Source of the DNA: DATATV01 sp035551355 | GTDB lineage: Bacteria > Actinomycetota > Actinomycetes > Mycobacteriales > Pseudonocardiaceae | Reading direction: 5' to 3' | Assembly (NCBI GenBank): GCA_035551355.1 | Contig: DASZNF010000017.1 | Span: 78,846-142,845 of the forward strand | DNA length: 64,000 nucleotides | Shown here: positions 52,678 through 61,188 of the stretch, piece by piece | Numbering within the stretch: position 1 is the first letter of the stretch | How the letters are laid out: each line of letters opens with the position of its first letter | The notes under the pieces: generated by a model | Database searches by the model: none | The model's input: the letters and a program-made list of their open reading frames with translations, nothing else | Told to the model about the DNA's origin: nothing | Translations under genes and position numbers: made by a program

Positions 52678-52831
52678 CGGTCATCGTACCGGCCCTGGTC
52701 GTCGGCCTGGGGTGCGGCGTCGGCGTACTCCTCGTGCAGCACGAAGATCGCCGGATCGTCCGGGGCGACCGGTAGACCTGGTGGCGCGGCGGGTCGATGG
52801 ATTCCTGGGCGCTACGGTCCGCTGCCGGGGA

Positions 52832-52837
52832 TAGTCT
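52832..52837 (+). promoter_or_regulatory. -10 element (TAGTCT) of an apparently leaderless gene
   Basis: TAGTCT is followed by six bases and then the GTG at 52844, with no ribosome site. Confidence 0.4.
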
Positions 52838-52843
52838 CTGCCG

Positions 52844-53671
52844 GTGCGCGATATCCGGGCCAACGCTGAGGTGACCGAGCTGATCGCCGCCGAGAATCTG
52901 CACCGGCTGCGGCACGACCCCGCCTACGGCCCGTTCATCTGCTGGCACTGCCATGCCCCTGGCGACGCGAACACCGAAACCGCCACGGTGATCGCCGAAC
53001 TCGGCCCGGGCGACCAGTACACCGAGGCCAACACCGTGATCCCCGCACCGTTCGAAGACGCCGCCCGGATCGCCCTCGCGCACGCGGACTGCTCGCGATC
53101 GCAGGTCGTCACCGCCGTTCCGGGACCGCCAGCCGGGGCAGGTCGAATTGCCGCTGGATCGGGCGAGGTGTGGACCTGTCACCCTCTGACGGCCGACCTG
53201 CCCGACCCGGCCGGCCGCCTACCGCTGTTGATCCTCGACCAGCGACCCGAGATGGTGGTGCGCGGCGGCCCCGACGAGCGCGTGACCCGGTTCTACTCCG
53301 TCCTGCTGAGTCTGGGCCTGACCAGGGTGACCACGATCGGCAAACAGCTGGCCGAGGCCGTGGACGGCAAGGTCGAGTTGGCCAGCCCCGAGCCCTGGAG
53401 CCTGCCGCCCGTCCCGGGCTGGCGGCTTGAGCTGTCCGCCCGCCGCGCGGCCCGGTTGACCACCCCGGACGGGTCGCTCGTCTGGGACGGGTTGTGCGGC
53501 CAGGCTCGGCCGTGGCGCAACTTGATCGCCCGCACCGGCCGGTGCGCCGTGCTGATCGGCGCGGTCGGTCTGTACCCCACCGAGGACCGCCCCTTCAGGT
53601 GGATCACCACGTTGCTGGACCAGGCCGCGCAGGCCGGGGAACTGGCCGGGGGCCTGGTCGAAGCCTGCTGA
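52844..53671 (+). CDS. conserved protein of unknown function
   Basis: A 275-residue soluble protein. The N-terminal part has AENLHRLRHDPAYGPFICWHCHAPG with a possible CxxC metal site (CWHC) and a further Cys in HADCSRSQV; the C-terminal half is globular (LLILDQRPEMVV, VTRFYSVLLSLGL, RTGRCAVLIGAVGLY). No named domain recognised. The start is apparently leaderless. Followed by a two-component pair but separated by 132 bp. Confidence 0.7.
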   Translation: MRDIRANAEVTELIAAENLHRLRHDPAYGPFICWHCHAPGDANTETATVIAELGPGDQYTEANTVIPAPFEDAARIALAHADCSRSQVVTAVPGPPAGAGRIAAGSGEVWTCHPLTADLPDPAGRLPLLILDQRPEMVVRGGPDERVTRFYSVLLSLGLTRVTTIGKQLAEAVDGKVELASPEPWSLPPVPGWRLELSARRAARLTTPDGSLVWDGLCGQARPWRNLIARTGRCAVLIGAVGLYPTEDRPFRWITTLLDQAAQAGELAGGLVEAC

Positions 53672-53769
53672 TGCCGGTGGCGTGGTGGCGTTGTCCGGCC
53701 CGCGCACCACCCGTCGCGACCTCATCGAAACCTGACCGCTTTCGTTGGCCCACTCGTACTTTGGGCCGA

Positions 53770-53797
53770 TTGCCCGAGCGGTCGGCCACCGTAGGAT
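53770..53797 (+). promoter_or_regulatory. promoter of the histidine kinase gene
   Basis: TTGCCC (53770-53775), a 16-base spacer and TAGGAT (53792-53797), followed six bases later by GTG at 53804. Transcription probably begins at the start codon. Confidence 0.45.
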
Positions 53798-53803
53798 GAG
53801 CGG

Positions 53804-54943
53804 GTGAACCGGGTTTTTCGTTCCGTATGGGACGAACCGCGTCCCGCTGTTCCGCCGTCGCGGAATCGCTGGGATGTGGCGCTGGTGGCCGCGTTCGCCC
53901 TCGGGAGTGTGCTGGAAGGGTTGCTGCAGCACAACGTTCCCTACCGGACGGTGACGATCATCCTGACCGTCGGGCTGACCCCGACCCTGCTGTGGCGGCG
54001 CACCCATCCGCTGCCGATGCTGGTGATCGCGTTCCTGGTCGACGGGCTGGCGCCGCTGGCCACCGGCGGCGTGCCGCCGTCACTGGGCACCATGGTGTAT
54101 TTCCTGGCGCTGCCCTATGCCTTGCTGCGCTGGGGATCCGGCCGGGACGTGGTGCGCGGCTGCCTGGTGCTGGCGGCCAAGGTCGCGGTGTGGGTGATCG
54201 CCGGATTCTCCACACCCGGTGATGAACTGGCCGAACTGGCGATCCTGACCATCACCGTCGCCGTCGGCACCGCCATGCGCTACCGGGCCCGCGCCCGCGC
54301 CCGCGAACTCGACCACGCCAAACTCCTTGAGCGTGAACGACTGGCCCGCGATCTGCACGACACCGTCGCTCACCACGTGTCGGCCATGGCCATCCGGGCC
54401 CAGGCCGGCCTGGCCATGTCGGCCAGTCAGCCCGAGGCCGCGCCCGAGGCGTTGCGGCTGATCGAGGCCGAGGCCTCTCGCGCGCTGGCCGAAATGCGGG
54501 CCATGGTGCGGCTCATGCGCCGCGACCAGCCGGCCGAACTCGCCCCCAACCCGAGCATCGCCGACCTCGGCGAACTGGCCGCCCGGCCGCGCACCGGCCC
54601 GGTGGTGGATGTGCTGATGCACGGCGACATCGGCACCGTGCCGCCGTCGGTAGGGGCCGCGATCTACCGGCTGGCCCAGGAATCGGTGACCAACGCCCGC
54701 AGGCATGCCCGGCACGCCACCCGCATCGAGGTGCACGTGGCCGCCGACGAGGCCGCAGTGCGGTTGCGGGTCAGCGACGACGGCGAGGGCGCGCATCCCC
54801 GTGTGCCCGGCGCCCCCGGGTACGGCCTGGTCGGCATGGCCGAACGCGCCGGACTCCTTGGCGGCACCTGCGAAGCGGGCCCGAATCCCGATCGCGGCTG
54901 GACCGTCACCGCCGTGCTGCCACGCGCCGGAGCGTCCGGATGA
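53804..54943 (+). CDS. membrane sensor histidine kinase (NarL-type partner)
   Basis: A 379-residue HisKA_3 kinase: about five membrane segments in residues 25-160, the ARDLHDTVAHHVSAMA phosphorylation motif with His185, and a C-terminal ATPase domain (SVTNARRHA, RVSDDGEG, GYGLVGMAERA). It overlaps the response regulator by ATGA. The signal is unknown; a DUF2306 membrane protein downstream may be a target or accessory. Confidence 0.92.
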   Translation: MNRVFRSVWDEPRPAVPPSRNRWDVALVAAFALGSVLEGLLQHNVPYRTVTIILTVGLTPTLLWRRTHPLPMLVIAFLVDGLAPLATGGVPPSLGTMVYFLALPYALLRWGSGRDVVRGCLVLAAKVAVWVIAGFSTPGDELAELAILTITVAVGTAMRYRARARARELDHAKLLERERLARDLHDTVAHHVSAMAIRAQAGLAMSASQPEAAPEALRLIEAEASRALAEMRAMVRLMRRDQPAELAPNPSIADLGELAARPRTGPVVDVLMHGDIGTVPPSVGAAIYRLAQESVTNARRHARHATRIEVHVAADEAAVRLRVSDDGEGAHPRVPGAPGYGLVGMAERAGLLGGTCEAGPNPDRGWTVTAVLPRAGASG

Positions 54944-55605
54944 GCGTGCGCGTGGTGGTCGCCGACGACCAGGAGATCGTGCGCACCGGCCTGGCCATGA
55001 TCCTCAACGCCCAGCCCGGTATCGAGGTCATCGGCGAGGCCGGGGACGGACGGCGCGCGGTCGAACTGGCCCGGCGGCTGCGACCCGAGGTGTGCCTGTT
55101 CGACGTGCGCATGCCGGTACTCGACGGCATCGAAGCCACCCGGCAGTTGGCCGGACCGGACGTGCCCGACCCGCTGGCCGTCGTCGTGATCACCACGTTC
55201 GATCTGGACGAGTACGTGTATGCCGCGCTGCGGGCCGGAGCCCGAGGGTTTCTGCTCAAGGACGCCGGGCCGGACATGCTCACCCAGGCCGTGCACGCCG
55301 CGGCCTCCGGTGACGCGCTCATCGCGCCCAGCATCACGGCGCGGCTGCTCACCGCCTTCGCCGACACCGCACCGGATGCCGCGCCCCCGCAACCGGTCGA
55401 CCCGCTGACCGCCCGCGAGGAACAGGTGCTCGCCGCGGTCGCCGCCGGCCGCACCAACACCGAGATCGCGGCCGAGCTCTACATCACGCTGAGCACCGTG
55501 AAAACCCACATCACCAGCCTGATGGGAAAGCTCGGGGCGCGGAATCGGGTGGAGATCGCCATCTGGGCCTACGAAACCCGGCGGACCCCCCGCACTCGGT
55601 CGTAG
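54940..55605 (+). CDS. NarL/LuxR-type response regulator
   Basis: A 221-residue regulator: acidic pocket Asp9-Asp10, phospho-acceptor Asp55 (VCLFDVRMPVLDG), Lys in FLLKDAGPDML, and LuxR helix-turn-helix LTAREEQVLAAVAAGRTNTEIAAELYITLSTVKTH. Coupled to the kinase. Confidence 0.94.
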   Translation: MSVRVVVADDQEIVRTGLAMILNAQPGIEVIGEAGDGRRAVELARRLRPEVCLFDVRMPVLDGIEATRQLAGPDVPDPLAVVVITTFDLDEYVYAALRAGARGFLLKDAGPDMLTQAVHAAASGDALIAPSITARLLTAFADTAPDAAPPQPVDPLTAREEQVLAAVAAGRTNTEIAAELYITLSTVKTHITSLMGKLGARNRVEIAIWAYETRRTPRTRS

Positions 55606-55726
55606 CTTTCCCGGGCGTCCCACCGCAATCGGCCGAAAGTACGGTCCGCGCCCCCGACTTCCGGACGGTCCGATCGCGGCTTCTTGTCCGATCCCCCAAC
55701 GGTTTCCGCCCGCGACCATCTATGCC

Positions 55727-56410
55727 ATGACTTCACACACCCGGCCTGGATGGCTGTTACCCACCGGCCTGATCCTGCTCAGCTTCGTGCCGGTGATCGC
55801 CGGCGGCGCGCGCATCGGCCAGCTCACCACCGGCGCGCAGATCACCGAGGAGAACGCCCGGTTCTTCGCCAATCCAACACCCGTGGTGATCCACATCGTC
55901 GGCGCCAGCACGTTCGCCGTGCTCGGCGCGTTCCAGTTCGCCCCGCGGTTCCGCGGCAAGCGGCCGCGCTGGCACCGGATCGCAGGCCGAATCGTGCTGC
56001 CCTGCGGGCTGGTCGTGGCCGGCACCGGGATCTACATGGCGCTGTACTACCCGCACCCGGACAACACCGGCGACCTGCTCACCGTGTTCCGGCTGGTCTT
56101 CGGCTCCGCCATGGCCACCTCCCTGCTGCTGGGGCTGCGCGCGATCCTGCGCCGGGACATCGCCGCGCACCGGGCCTGGATGATCCGCAGCTACGCCATC
56201 GGCCTGGGCGCGGGCACCCAGTTCCTCACCCAGGCCCCGTGGGTCCTGCTTGTCGGCCCGCTGGACAAGCAGAGCAACGCGTGGCTGTCCCTGGCCGGAT
56301 GGCTGATCAATATCGCGGTCGCCGAACGGCACCTCCGCCGGCTGCGGAATCCGGTGCGCCACAAGGCCACAAGCCGCACCGAAGCCCCGGCCGTGAAGGT
56401 GCTCGGCTGA
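55727..56410 (+). CDS. DUF2306 membrane protein
   Basis: A 227-residue integral membrane protein with six or seven helices. GAFQFAPRFRGKRPRWHRIAGRI, RLVFGSAMATSLLLGL and HRAWMIRSYAIGLGAGTQFL are DUF2306 signatures, with His residues that could bind heme. Function unknown. Often found near two-component systems, as here. Confidence 0.85.
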   Translation: MTSHTRPGWLLPTGLILLSFVPVIAGGARIGQLTTGAQITEENARFFANPTPVVIHIVGASTFAVLGAFQFAPRFRGKRPRWHRIAGRIVLPCGLVVAGTGIYMALYYPHPDNTGDLLTVFRLVFGSAMATSLLLGLRAILRRDIAAHRAWMIRSYAIGLGAGTQFLTQAPWVLLVGPLDKQSNAWLSLAGWLINIAVAERHLRRLRNPVRHKATSRTEAPAVKVLG

Positions 56411-56587
56411 CCTGCACACCACCTCCGCCCGGACCCCGCGGATGATCATTACCTCTCCAGGATGTCCGTTCGTTATATGCACCTACTGTTCGCATCTCAC
56501 ACTTAGCGCTCCGTACACGCCCGGTCAACAGTGCGACGATGGGCGTGTTTCGCTCTTGTGCTGGTCGATTTGGCTGGGTATCTTTCG

Positions 56588-56597
56588 CCGATATCGG
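56588..56597. promoter_or_regulatory. palindrome upstream of the IclR gene
   Basis: CCGATATCGG is a perfect 10-bp palindrome 44 bases before the IclR start; flanking TTCG and related ACGATACGAACG copies suggest an autoregulatory site. Confidence 0.4.
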
Positions 56598-56641
56598 TAC
56601 ACGATACGAACGCTACTATCGCAATGCGAACAGGAGCGGCC

Positions 56642-57424
56642 ATGGTTGAGGACCGCGACACCCCCGGTGAGGACACCGCCGCCCCCGGCGAGATCCAGGC
56701 CGTCAGCCGGGCCGCGCAGATCCTCGGCCTGCTCGGCCCCGAGGTGCCCGAACTGACCGCGGCGGGCACCGCCGAACTACTCGACCTCAACCGCACCACC
56801 GCCTACCGCTACTGCATCTCGCTGGTCGCGGCCGGCCTGCTGGACCGGGGCGGCCGCCCGGGCACCTTCATCCCCGGCCGCCTGCTACTCCAGCTGGGCA
56901 CCTACGCGCTGGGCCGGCGCGCGGTCATGGACCTCGCGCCGCCGCACATGCGCCAACTGTGCGCCGACACCCACATGACCGCGGTGATGAGCCTGTGGGG
57001 ATCGGCCGGCCCCGTGGTGTCCCGGGTCGAGGAGGACACCACCCGCACCGTGCTGATCACCGTGCGCGTCGGCTCCCATCTCGACCTGGAATCCGCCCAG
57101 GCCAAGGTTTTCCTGGCCTTCAACGGCGACCAGTTCAACGCCGACCGGCTGCTGGCCGGCCTGCCCGCCCACCAACACCACCGGCTGCACGAGGAGATCG
57201 AGCAGATCCGGCGCACCGGCCGCAATGTCACCGCCAACCAGAACGGCGTCACCGCGGTGGCCGCACCAGTGTTCGACGAGTACGGCATCTGCGCCGCCCT
57301 GGCCATCATCGGCACCGACGACACCCTCAGCCCCGACCCCGGTTCACCCCAGGCCCGCCTGGTGGTGGACACCGCGGCCGATCTCACCAAGGAAATGGGT
57401 GGCGCCCCACCCGCCATCCCCTGA
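56642..57424 (+). CDS. IclR family regulator
   Basis: A 260-residue IclR regulator: N-terminal winged helix (VSRAAQILGLLGPEVPELTAAGTAELLDLNRTTAYRYCISLVAAGLL) and effector domain (MSLWGSAGPVVSRVEEDTTRTVLITVRVGSHLDLESAQAKVFLAF, NGVTAVAAPVFDEYGICAALAIIG). CAGGAG precedes the ATG by six bases. Directly upstream of an MHS permease, so it probably controls uptake of an aromatic or organic acid. Confidence 0.92.
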   Translation: MVEDRDTPGEDTAAPGEIQAVSRAAQILGLLGPEVPELTAAGTAELLDLNRTTAYRYCISLVAAGLLDRGGRPGTFIPGRLLLQLGTYALGRRAVMDLAPPHMRQLCADTHMTAVMSLWGSAGPVVSRVEEDTTRTVLITVRVGSHLDLESAQAKVFLAFNGDQFNADRLLAGLPAHQHHRLHEEIEQIRRTGRNVTANQNGVTAVAAPVFDEYGICAALAIIGTDDTLSPDPGSPQARLVVDTAADLTKEMGGAPPAIP

Positions 57425-57473
57425 CCCGCACTACTCCCGGCGATCCCGCAACGACGCGAACCGAGGACGCACC

Positions 57474-58841
57474 ATGCCAGAAAACCAGGTCCCCCACCCA
57501 CTCGAATCCGAAGTGGACGATCGGTCCCGGGCCCGCGCCGCGTTGCGCGGCGGCGTGCTGGCCTACTTCGTCGACCAGTTCGACATCTACCTGCCCATCG
57601 TCACCCTCGCCCCGGCCACCGCGTACTTCCAGTCGGCATCGCTGTCCGCGGGCACCTCGGCCACCCTGTCGGCGCTGGTGTTCGCCTCCACGCTGATCGC
57701 CCGCCCGATCGGCTCGGCCGTGTTCGGGCACTTCGCCGACAAACTCGGCCGCCGCCGCAGCACCATGGTCGCCGTCGGCGGCTTCGGCCTGACCACCCTG
57801 CTCATCGCACTGTTGCCCGGCTACCACAGCATCGGCATGGCCTCGGTGTCGCTGCTGATCGCGCTGCGGTTCATCGACGGGTTCTTCCTCGGCGGCGAAT
57901 ACACCACCGCGGTGCCGCTGGCCATGGAATGGAGCCCGGCCAACCGCCGCGGCCTGACCAGCGGCCTGATCACCTGCACCTCACCCGCGGCCAACGCCGC
58001 CATCTCCGCGATAACCCTGATCCTGCTTACTGTTCTGCCTTCCGCCGGTGTCAACTCCGCCTACGTGCAGTGGGGCTGGCGCATCCCGTTCCTGGTCGGC
58101 GTGATCATGGCCGGCGTGCTGCTCAACTACTACCGCCGCAACGTGGAGGAATCGCCGTCCTGGCAGGAAACCCGCACGGTGGGCGGCAGCCCCCTGGCCG
58201 CTCTGCTGCGCGGCGGGCACCGGCGCGCCCTGCTCAAGGTGTTCGTGCTGATGACCGGCACCTGGCTGGCCACCAACATGACCACCGCCGTACTGCCCGC
58301 ACTGCTCAAATCCCACGTCGGCGTGCAATCCCGGACCGTCACGGTGATCGTCATGGTGGCCGCGGCCACCAGCGCGGTGTCCTATCCGCTGCTGGGCGCG
58401 CTGTCCCAGCGCATCGGGCGGCGGCCGTTCTACATCGGGTGCGGCATCGCGGTCGCGGTGGCCAGTTCGATCGGCTTCGCGCTGGAAATGAACACCAGCA
58501 AGGACAACATCGCCGGACTGGTCATCTTCGGCATCATCACCTACGTCATCGGCGTCTCGATGTTCGGCCCGGTCGCGGCCTACCTGACCGAACGGTTCCC
58601 GGCCAACATCCGGGCTACCGGTTACGGCGTGAGCTACAGCCTGGCCATCGTGATCCCCGCCTTCTACACCTTCTACCTGTCCGGCCTGTCCCACCTGCTG
58701 CCGGTGGCCTACGGCCCGGTGGCGCTGTTCGCGCTGGCCGGGGTGCTGGTGTGCGTGGGCGGCGCGCTCGGCCCGGAAACCCGGGACATCGACATGCGCA
58801 CCGGCGCGCAGCCCGCCGCATCCCAGCCGGTACACAGCTGA
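57474..58841 (+). CDS. MFS permease, metabolite:H+ symporter (MHS) type
   Basis: A 455-residue, 12-helix transporter of the ProP/KgtP/ShiA type. YFVDQFDIYLPIVTLAPATAYFQ opens helix 1, motif A is FGHFADKLGRRRSTM, and RFIDGFFLGGEYTTAVPLAMEW is characteristic. Substrates of the family are organic acids, betaine or aromatic acids. GAGG stands nine bases before the ATG. 49 bp after the IclR gene, likely cotranscribed. Confidence 0.9.
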   Translation: MPENQVPHPLESEVDDRSRARAALRGGVLAYFVDQFDIYLPIVTLAPATAYFQSASLSAGTSATLSALVFASTLIARPIGSAVFGHFADKLGRRRSTMVAVGGFGLTTLLIALLPGYHSIGMASVSLLIALRFIDGFFLGGEYTTAVPLAMEWSPANRRGLTSGLITCTSPAANAAISAITLILLTVLPSAGVNSAYVQWGWRIPFLVGVIMAGVLLNYYRRNVEESPSWQETRTVGGSPLAALLRGGHRRALLKVFVLMTGTWLATNMTTAVLPALLKSHVGVQSRTVTVIVMVAAATSAVSYPLLGALSQRIGRRPFYIGCGIAVAVASSIGFALEMNTSKDNIAGLVIFGIITYVIGVSMFGPVAAYLTERFPANIRATGYGVSYSLAIVIPAFYTFYLSGLSHLLPVAYGPVALFALAGVLVCVGGALGPETRDIDMRTGAQPAASQPVHS

Positions 58842-58861
58842 TCGTCATAACCGTTCCGGTA

Positions 58862-58891
58862 TTGACATCACAAATAGCGGGTCAGCAGGAT
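58862..58891 (+). promoter_or_regulatory. promoter of the truncated GntR gene
   Basis: TTGACA (58862-58867), an 18-base spacer and CAGGAT (58886-58891), seven bases before the ATG at 58899. A near-consensus -35 with a probable leaderless start. Confidence 0.5.
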
Positions 58892-58898
58892 CACGGGT

Positions 58899-59258
58899 AT
58901 GCCCGGTGAGCCCCCGCTGCACGCCCGGATCCGCGCCGAACTGGAGCGGCCCATCCGGGACGGCAGCTGGCCACCGGGCACCCGTCTGCCCACCGAAGCC
59001 GAGCTCGGCGCCCAATTCGGCGTCTCCCGGATCACCGCGCAACGCGCGCTGCGCGACCTGGCCGACGCCGGGCTGGTGGTGCGCTACCGCCGCCGCGGCA
59101 GCTTCGCCGCACAGACCGCCGAGACGCACAATCTGTTGCGGTCGGCCGGTTTGCTGGCCTCCGGCCCCGCCTTTCCCGGTGACCACAAGGTGATCGGCGT
59201 CCGGGTGCTGCCCGCTGACAAGGCCGAACTGCGCCCGCCCGAGGCGCGATGCGGGTAG
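58899..59258 (+). CDS. GntR-type regulator, HTH with truncated effector domain
   Basis: A 119-residue protein. The winged helix (IRAELERPIRDGSWPPGTRLPTEAELGAQFGVSRITAQRALRDLADAGLVVRYRRRGSF) is complete to about residue 68, in the HutC style. Only the beginning of a UTRA-like domain follows (ASGPAFPGDHKVIGVRVLPADKAELR) before the frame ends; family members are usually near 240 residues. Its stop lies inside the next gene, a 10-base overlap. It is either a minimal regulator or a truncation. Confidence 0.75.
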   Translation: MPGEPPLHARIRAELERPIRDGSWPPGTRLPTEAELGAQFGVSRITAQRALRDLADAGLVVRYRRRGSFAAQTAETHNLLRSAGLLASGPAFPGDHKVIGVRVLPADKAELRPPEARCG

Positions 59259-60400
59259 TCATCATCGGCGCGGGAGTGCTCGGCGCGGCGGTCGCCGCCG
59301 GGCTGACCCGGCACCGCGAATCCGCCGGTCTCGAGGTCACCGTGCTGGAGGCGCGGCATCCCGGCGCGGGCACCAGCGGCACCACCTTCGCCTGGATCAA
59401 CGCCAACAACAAACATCCCGATCACTATTTCGTGCTCAACCACAAGGGTTTGCGGGCCCACCACGACCTCGCCGCCGGTGCCGCGCCCTGGTTTCAACCG
59501 ACCGGCAACCTGGAATACGCGGTCACCGACGAGCACCGCGCCCGGCTGGCCGCCCGGGTGGACCGGTTGCGCGGCCTGGACTATCCGGTGCGACGGCTCA
59601 CCGCCGCGCAGGCGCGCGAGCTGGAGCCGGATCTCGTTGCCGCACAGGCGAATGCCGAGTACGTGTTCTTCCCCGAGGAGGCGCACGCGCTGCCCGCGCT
59701 GCTGCTGGCCCGGCTGCTCGGCGAGGCCCGGGATGCCGGCGCCCGGATCGTCAGCGGCGCGCGGGTCACCGCGATCGAGGCCGAGGGCGTGCGCACCGCC
59801 GGCGGCGCGCACTTCCCGGCCGACGTGGTGGTCAGTTGCGCGGGTCGGTGGACCGGCGAGGTCGCCCGGCTGGCCGGCGTGCGGGTGCCGATGCTCGACC
59901 CGGCGATCCCCGGCTCGGTCACGGTGGGCTGGCTGGCCGTCACCGACCCCACTCCGGTGCGGCTGTCCCGGGTGCTGACCACGTCCCGCCTGAACCTGCG
60001 CCCCGACGGCGGCGGCCGACTCCTGTTGCACGCCCTGGATCTGGACGCCCACGCCGATCCCGCGGTGCTGCCGGACGCGCAGGTAGCCGCCGAGATCGGC
60101 GCTCGCCTGCGCGGCCTCCTGCACGGCGCGGAATCCGCGCAGATCCGCCAGGTCCGGGTCGGCCAGCGCTCGATACCGGCCGATGGGCTGGCCGTGGCCG
60201 GTTTCGCCGATTCCGACGCCCGGTTCTACGTGCTGGCCACGCACAGCGGCATCACCCTCGGCCCGCTGCTGGGCGAGCTGGTCGCGGCGGAGCTGCACGG
60301 CCGGGAATCCCTGCTGCTACAAGGTTTCCGCCCGGACCGCTTCACCGACGGCGTGCTGCCCGCCCCGCCCGAATCGGCCCGCCATCCAGGCGAACAGTAG
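59249..60400 (+). CDS. FAD-dependent oxidoreductase (D-amino acid/glycine oxidase family)
   Basis: A 383-residue DAO-family flavoenzyme. The FAD-binding dinucleotide motif VVIIGAGVLGAAVAAGLTR is at the extreme N-terminus; GAGTSGTTFAWINANN, VVSCAGRWTGEVARLAGV and the C-terminal YVLATHSGITLGPLLGELVAAEL complete the fold. It oxidises an amine or amino acid, producing H2O2 if it is an oxidase. It is translationally coupled to the short GntR regulator, its probable controller. Confidence 0.88.
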   Translation: MRVVIIGAGVLGAAVAAGLTRHRESAGLEVTVLEARHPGAGTSGTTFAWINANNKHPDHYFVLNHKGLRAHHDLAAGAAPWFQPTGNLEYAVTDEHRARLAARVDRLRGLDYPVRRLTAAQARELEPDLVAAQANAEYVFFPEEAHALPALLLARLLGEARDAGARIVSGARVTAIEAEGVRTAGGAHFPADVVVSCAGRWTGEVARLAGVRVPMLDPAIPGSVTVGWLAVTDPTPVRLSRVLTTSRLNLRPDGGGRLLLHALDLDAHADPAVLPDAQVAAEIGARLRGLLHGAESAQIRQVRVGQRSIPADGLAVAGFADSDARFYVLATHSGITLGPLLGELVAAELHGRESLLLQGFRPDRFTDGVLPAPPESARHPGEQ

Positions 60401-60410
60401 GCGGTCTTCG

Positions 60411-60427
60411 TTGCGCTGTCAGCGCAA
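60411..60427 (+). terminator. stem-loop after the oxidoreductase gene
   Basis: TTGCGCTG (60411-60418) pairs with CAGCGCAA (60420-60427), ten bases after the stop codon. The formal loop is one base, so in practice the inner pairs open. Confidence 0.5.
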
Positions 60428-60483
60428 ACGCCACCCCACACCGACGCTGCTCGCCCTCCGCGCCCGCCTCGATTCAGTCGTGA

Positions 60484-60540
60484 CGCTCGTGCCGCAGCTC
60501 TGCGGTCGCTCGTGCCGTAGCTCTGCGGTCGCTCGTGCCG
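60484..60540. repeat. 23-bp tandem repeat, about 2.5 copies
   Basis: Units beginning CGCTCGTGCCG start at 60484, 60507 and 60530; the first two differ at one base and the third is partial. The array abuts the 3' end of the minus-strand response regulator. Confidence 0.8.
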
Positions 60541-60543
60541 CGT

Positions 60544-61188
60544 TCAGCTGTTGAGGTAGGCCAGCACCGCCAGCACCCGGCGGTTGTCGTCCCCGGACTG
60601 GGCCAAGCCCAGTTTGGCGAAGATGTTGTTGGTGTGCTTGGACACCGCCTTGTCGGTGATGAACAACTTCGCCGCGATCGCCGCGTTGGACCGGCCCTCG
60701 GCCATCAACCCCACCACCTCCCGCTCCCGCGCGGTCAACTGGTGCATCGGCGCGCTGGTCGCGTTGCGCGCCAACAGTTGCGCGACGACCTCGGGGTCCA
60801 TCGCGGTGCCGCCCTCGGCCACCCGCCGCACCGCCTCGACGAACTGCCCCACGTTGGACACCCGGTCCTTGAGCAGATACCCCACCCCGCCGCGCCCGTC
60901 GGACAGCAACTCCCTGGCGTACAACTGTTCCACGTACTGCGACAACACCAGCACCGGCAACCCGGGCACCTCGCGGCGGGCGTCGATCGCCGCGCGCAAC
61001 CCCTCGTCGGTGAACGTCGGCGGCAGCCGCACATCCACCACCGCCACATCCGGTTTGTGAGTCAGCAGGGCGTGCCGCAGCGACGGACCGTTGTCGGCGG
61101 CCTCCACCACCTCGAACCCGTGGGCCTGCAACAACCGGATCAGCCCGTCGCGCAGCAGCGCCAGGTCCTCCCCTAGGACAACACGCAC
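60544..61188 (-). CDS. NarL/LuxR-type response regulator
   Basis: A 214-residue regulator: receiver with Asp52 (VAVVDVRLPPTFTDEG), Lys in GYLLKDRVSNVG, and LuxR helix-turn-helix LTAREREVVGLMAEGRSNAAIAAKLFITDKAVSKHTNNIFAKL. Starts with GTG inside the upstream kinase gene, a 16-base overlap. Type with VRLPP after Asp is common in actinobacterial one-gene pairs with a sensor-domain kinase. Confidence 0.93.
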   Translation of the reverse strand: MRVVLGEDLALLRDGLIRLLQAHGFEVVEAADNGPSLRHALLTHKPDVAVVDVRLPPTFTDEGLRAAIDARREVPGLPVLVLSQYVEQLYARELLSDGRGGVGYLLKDRVSNVGQFVEAVRRVAEGGTAMDPEVVAQLLARNATSAPMHQLTAREREVVGLMAEGRSNAAIAAKLFITDKAVSKHTNNIFAKLGLAQSGDDNRRVLAVLAYLNS

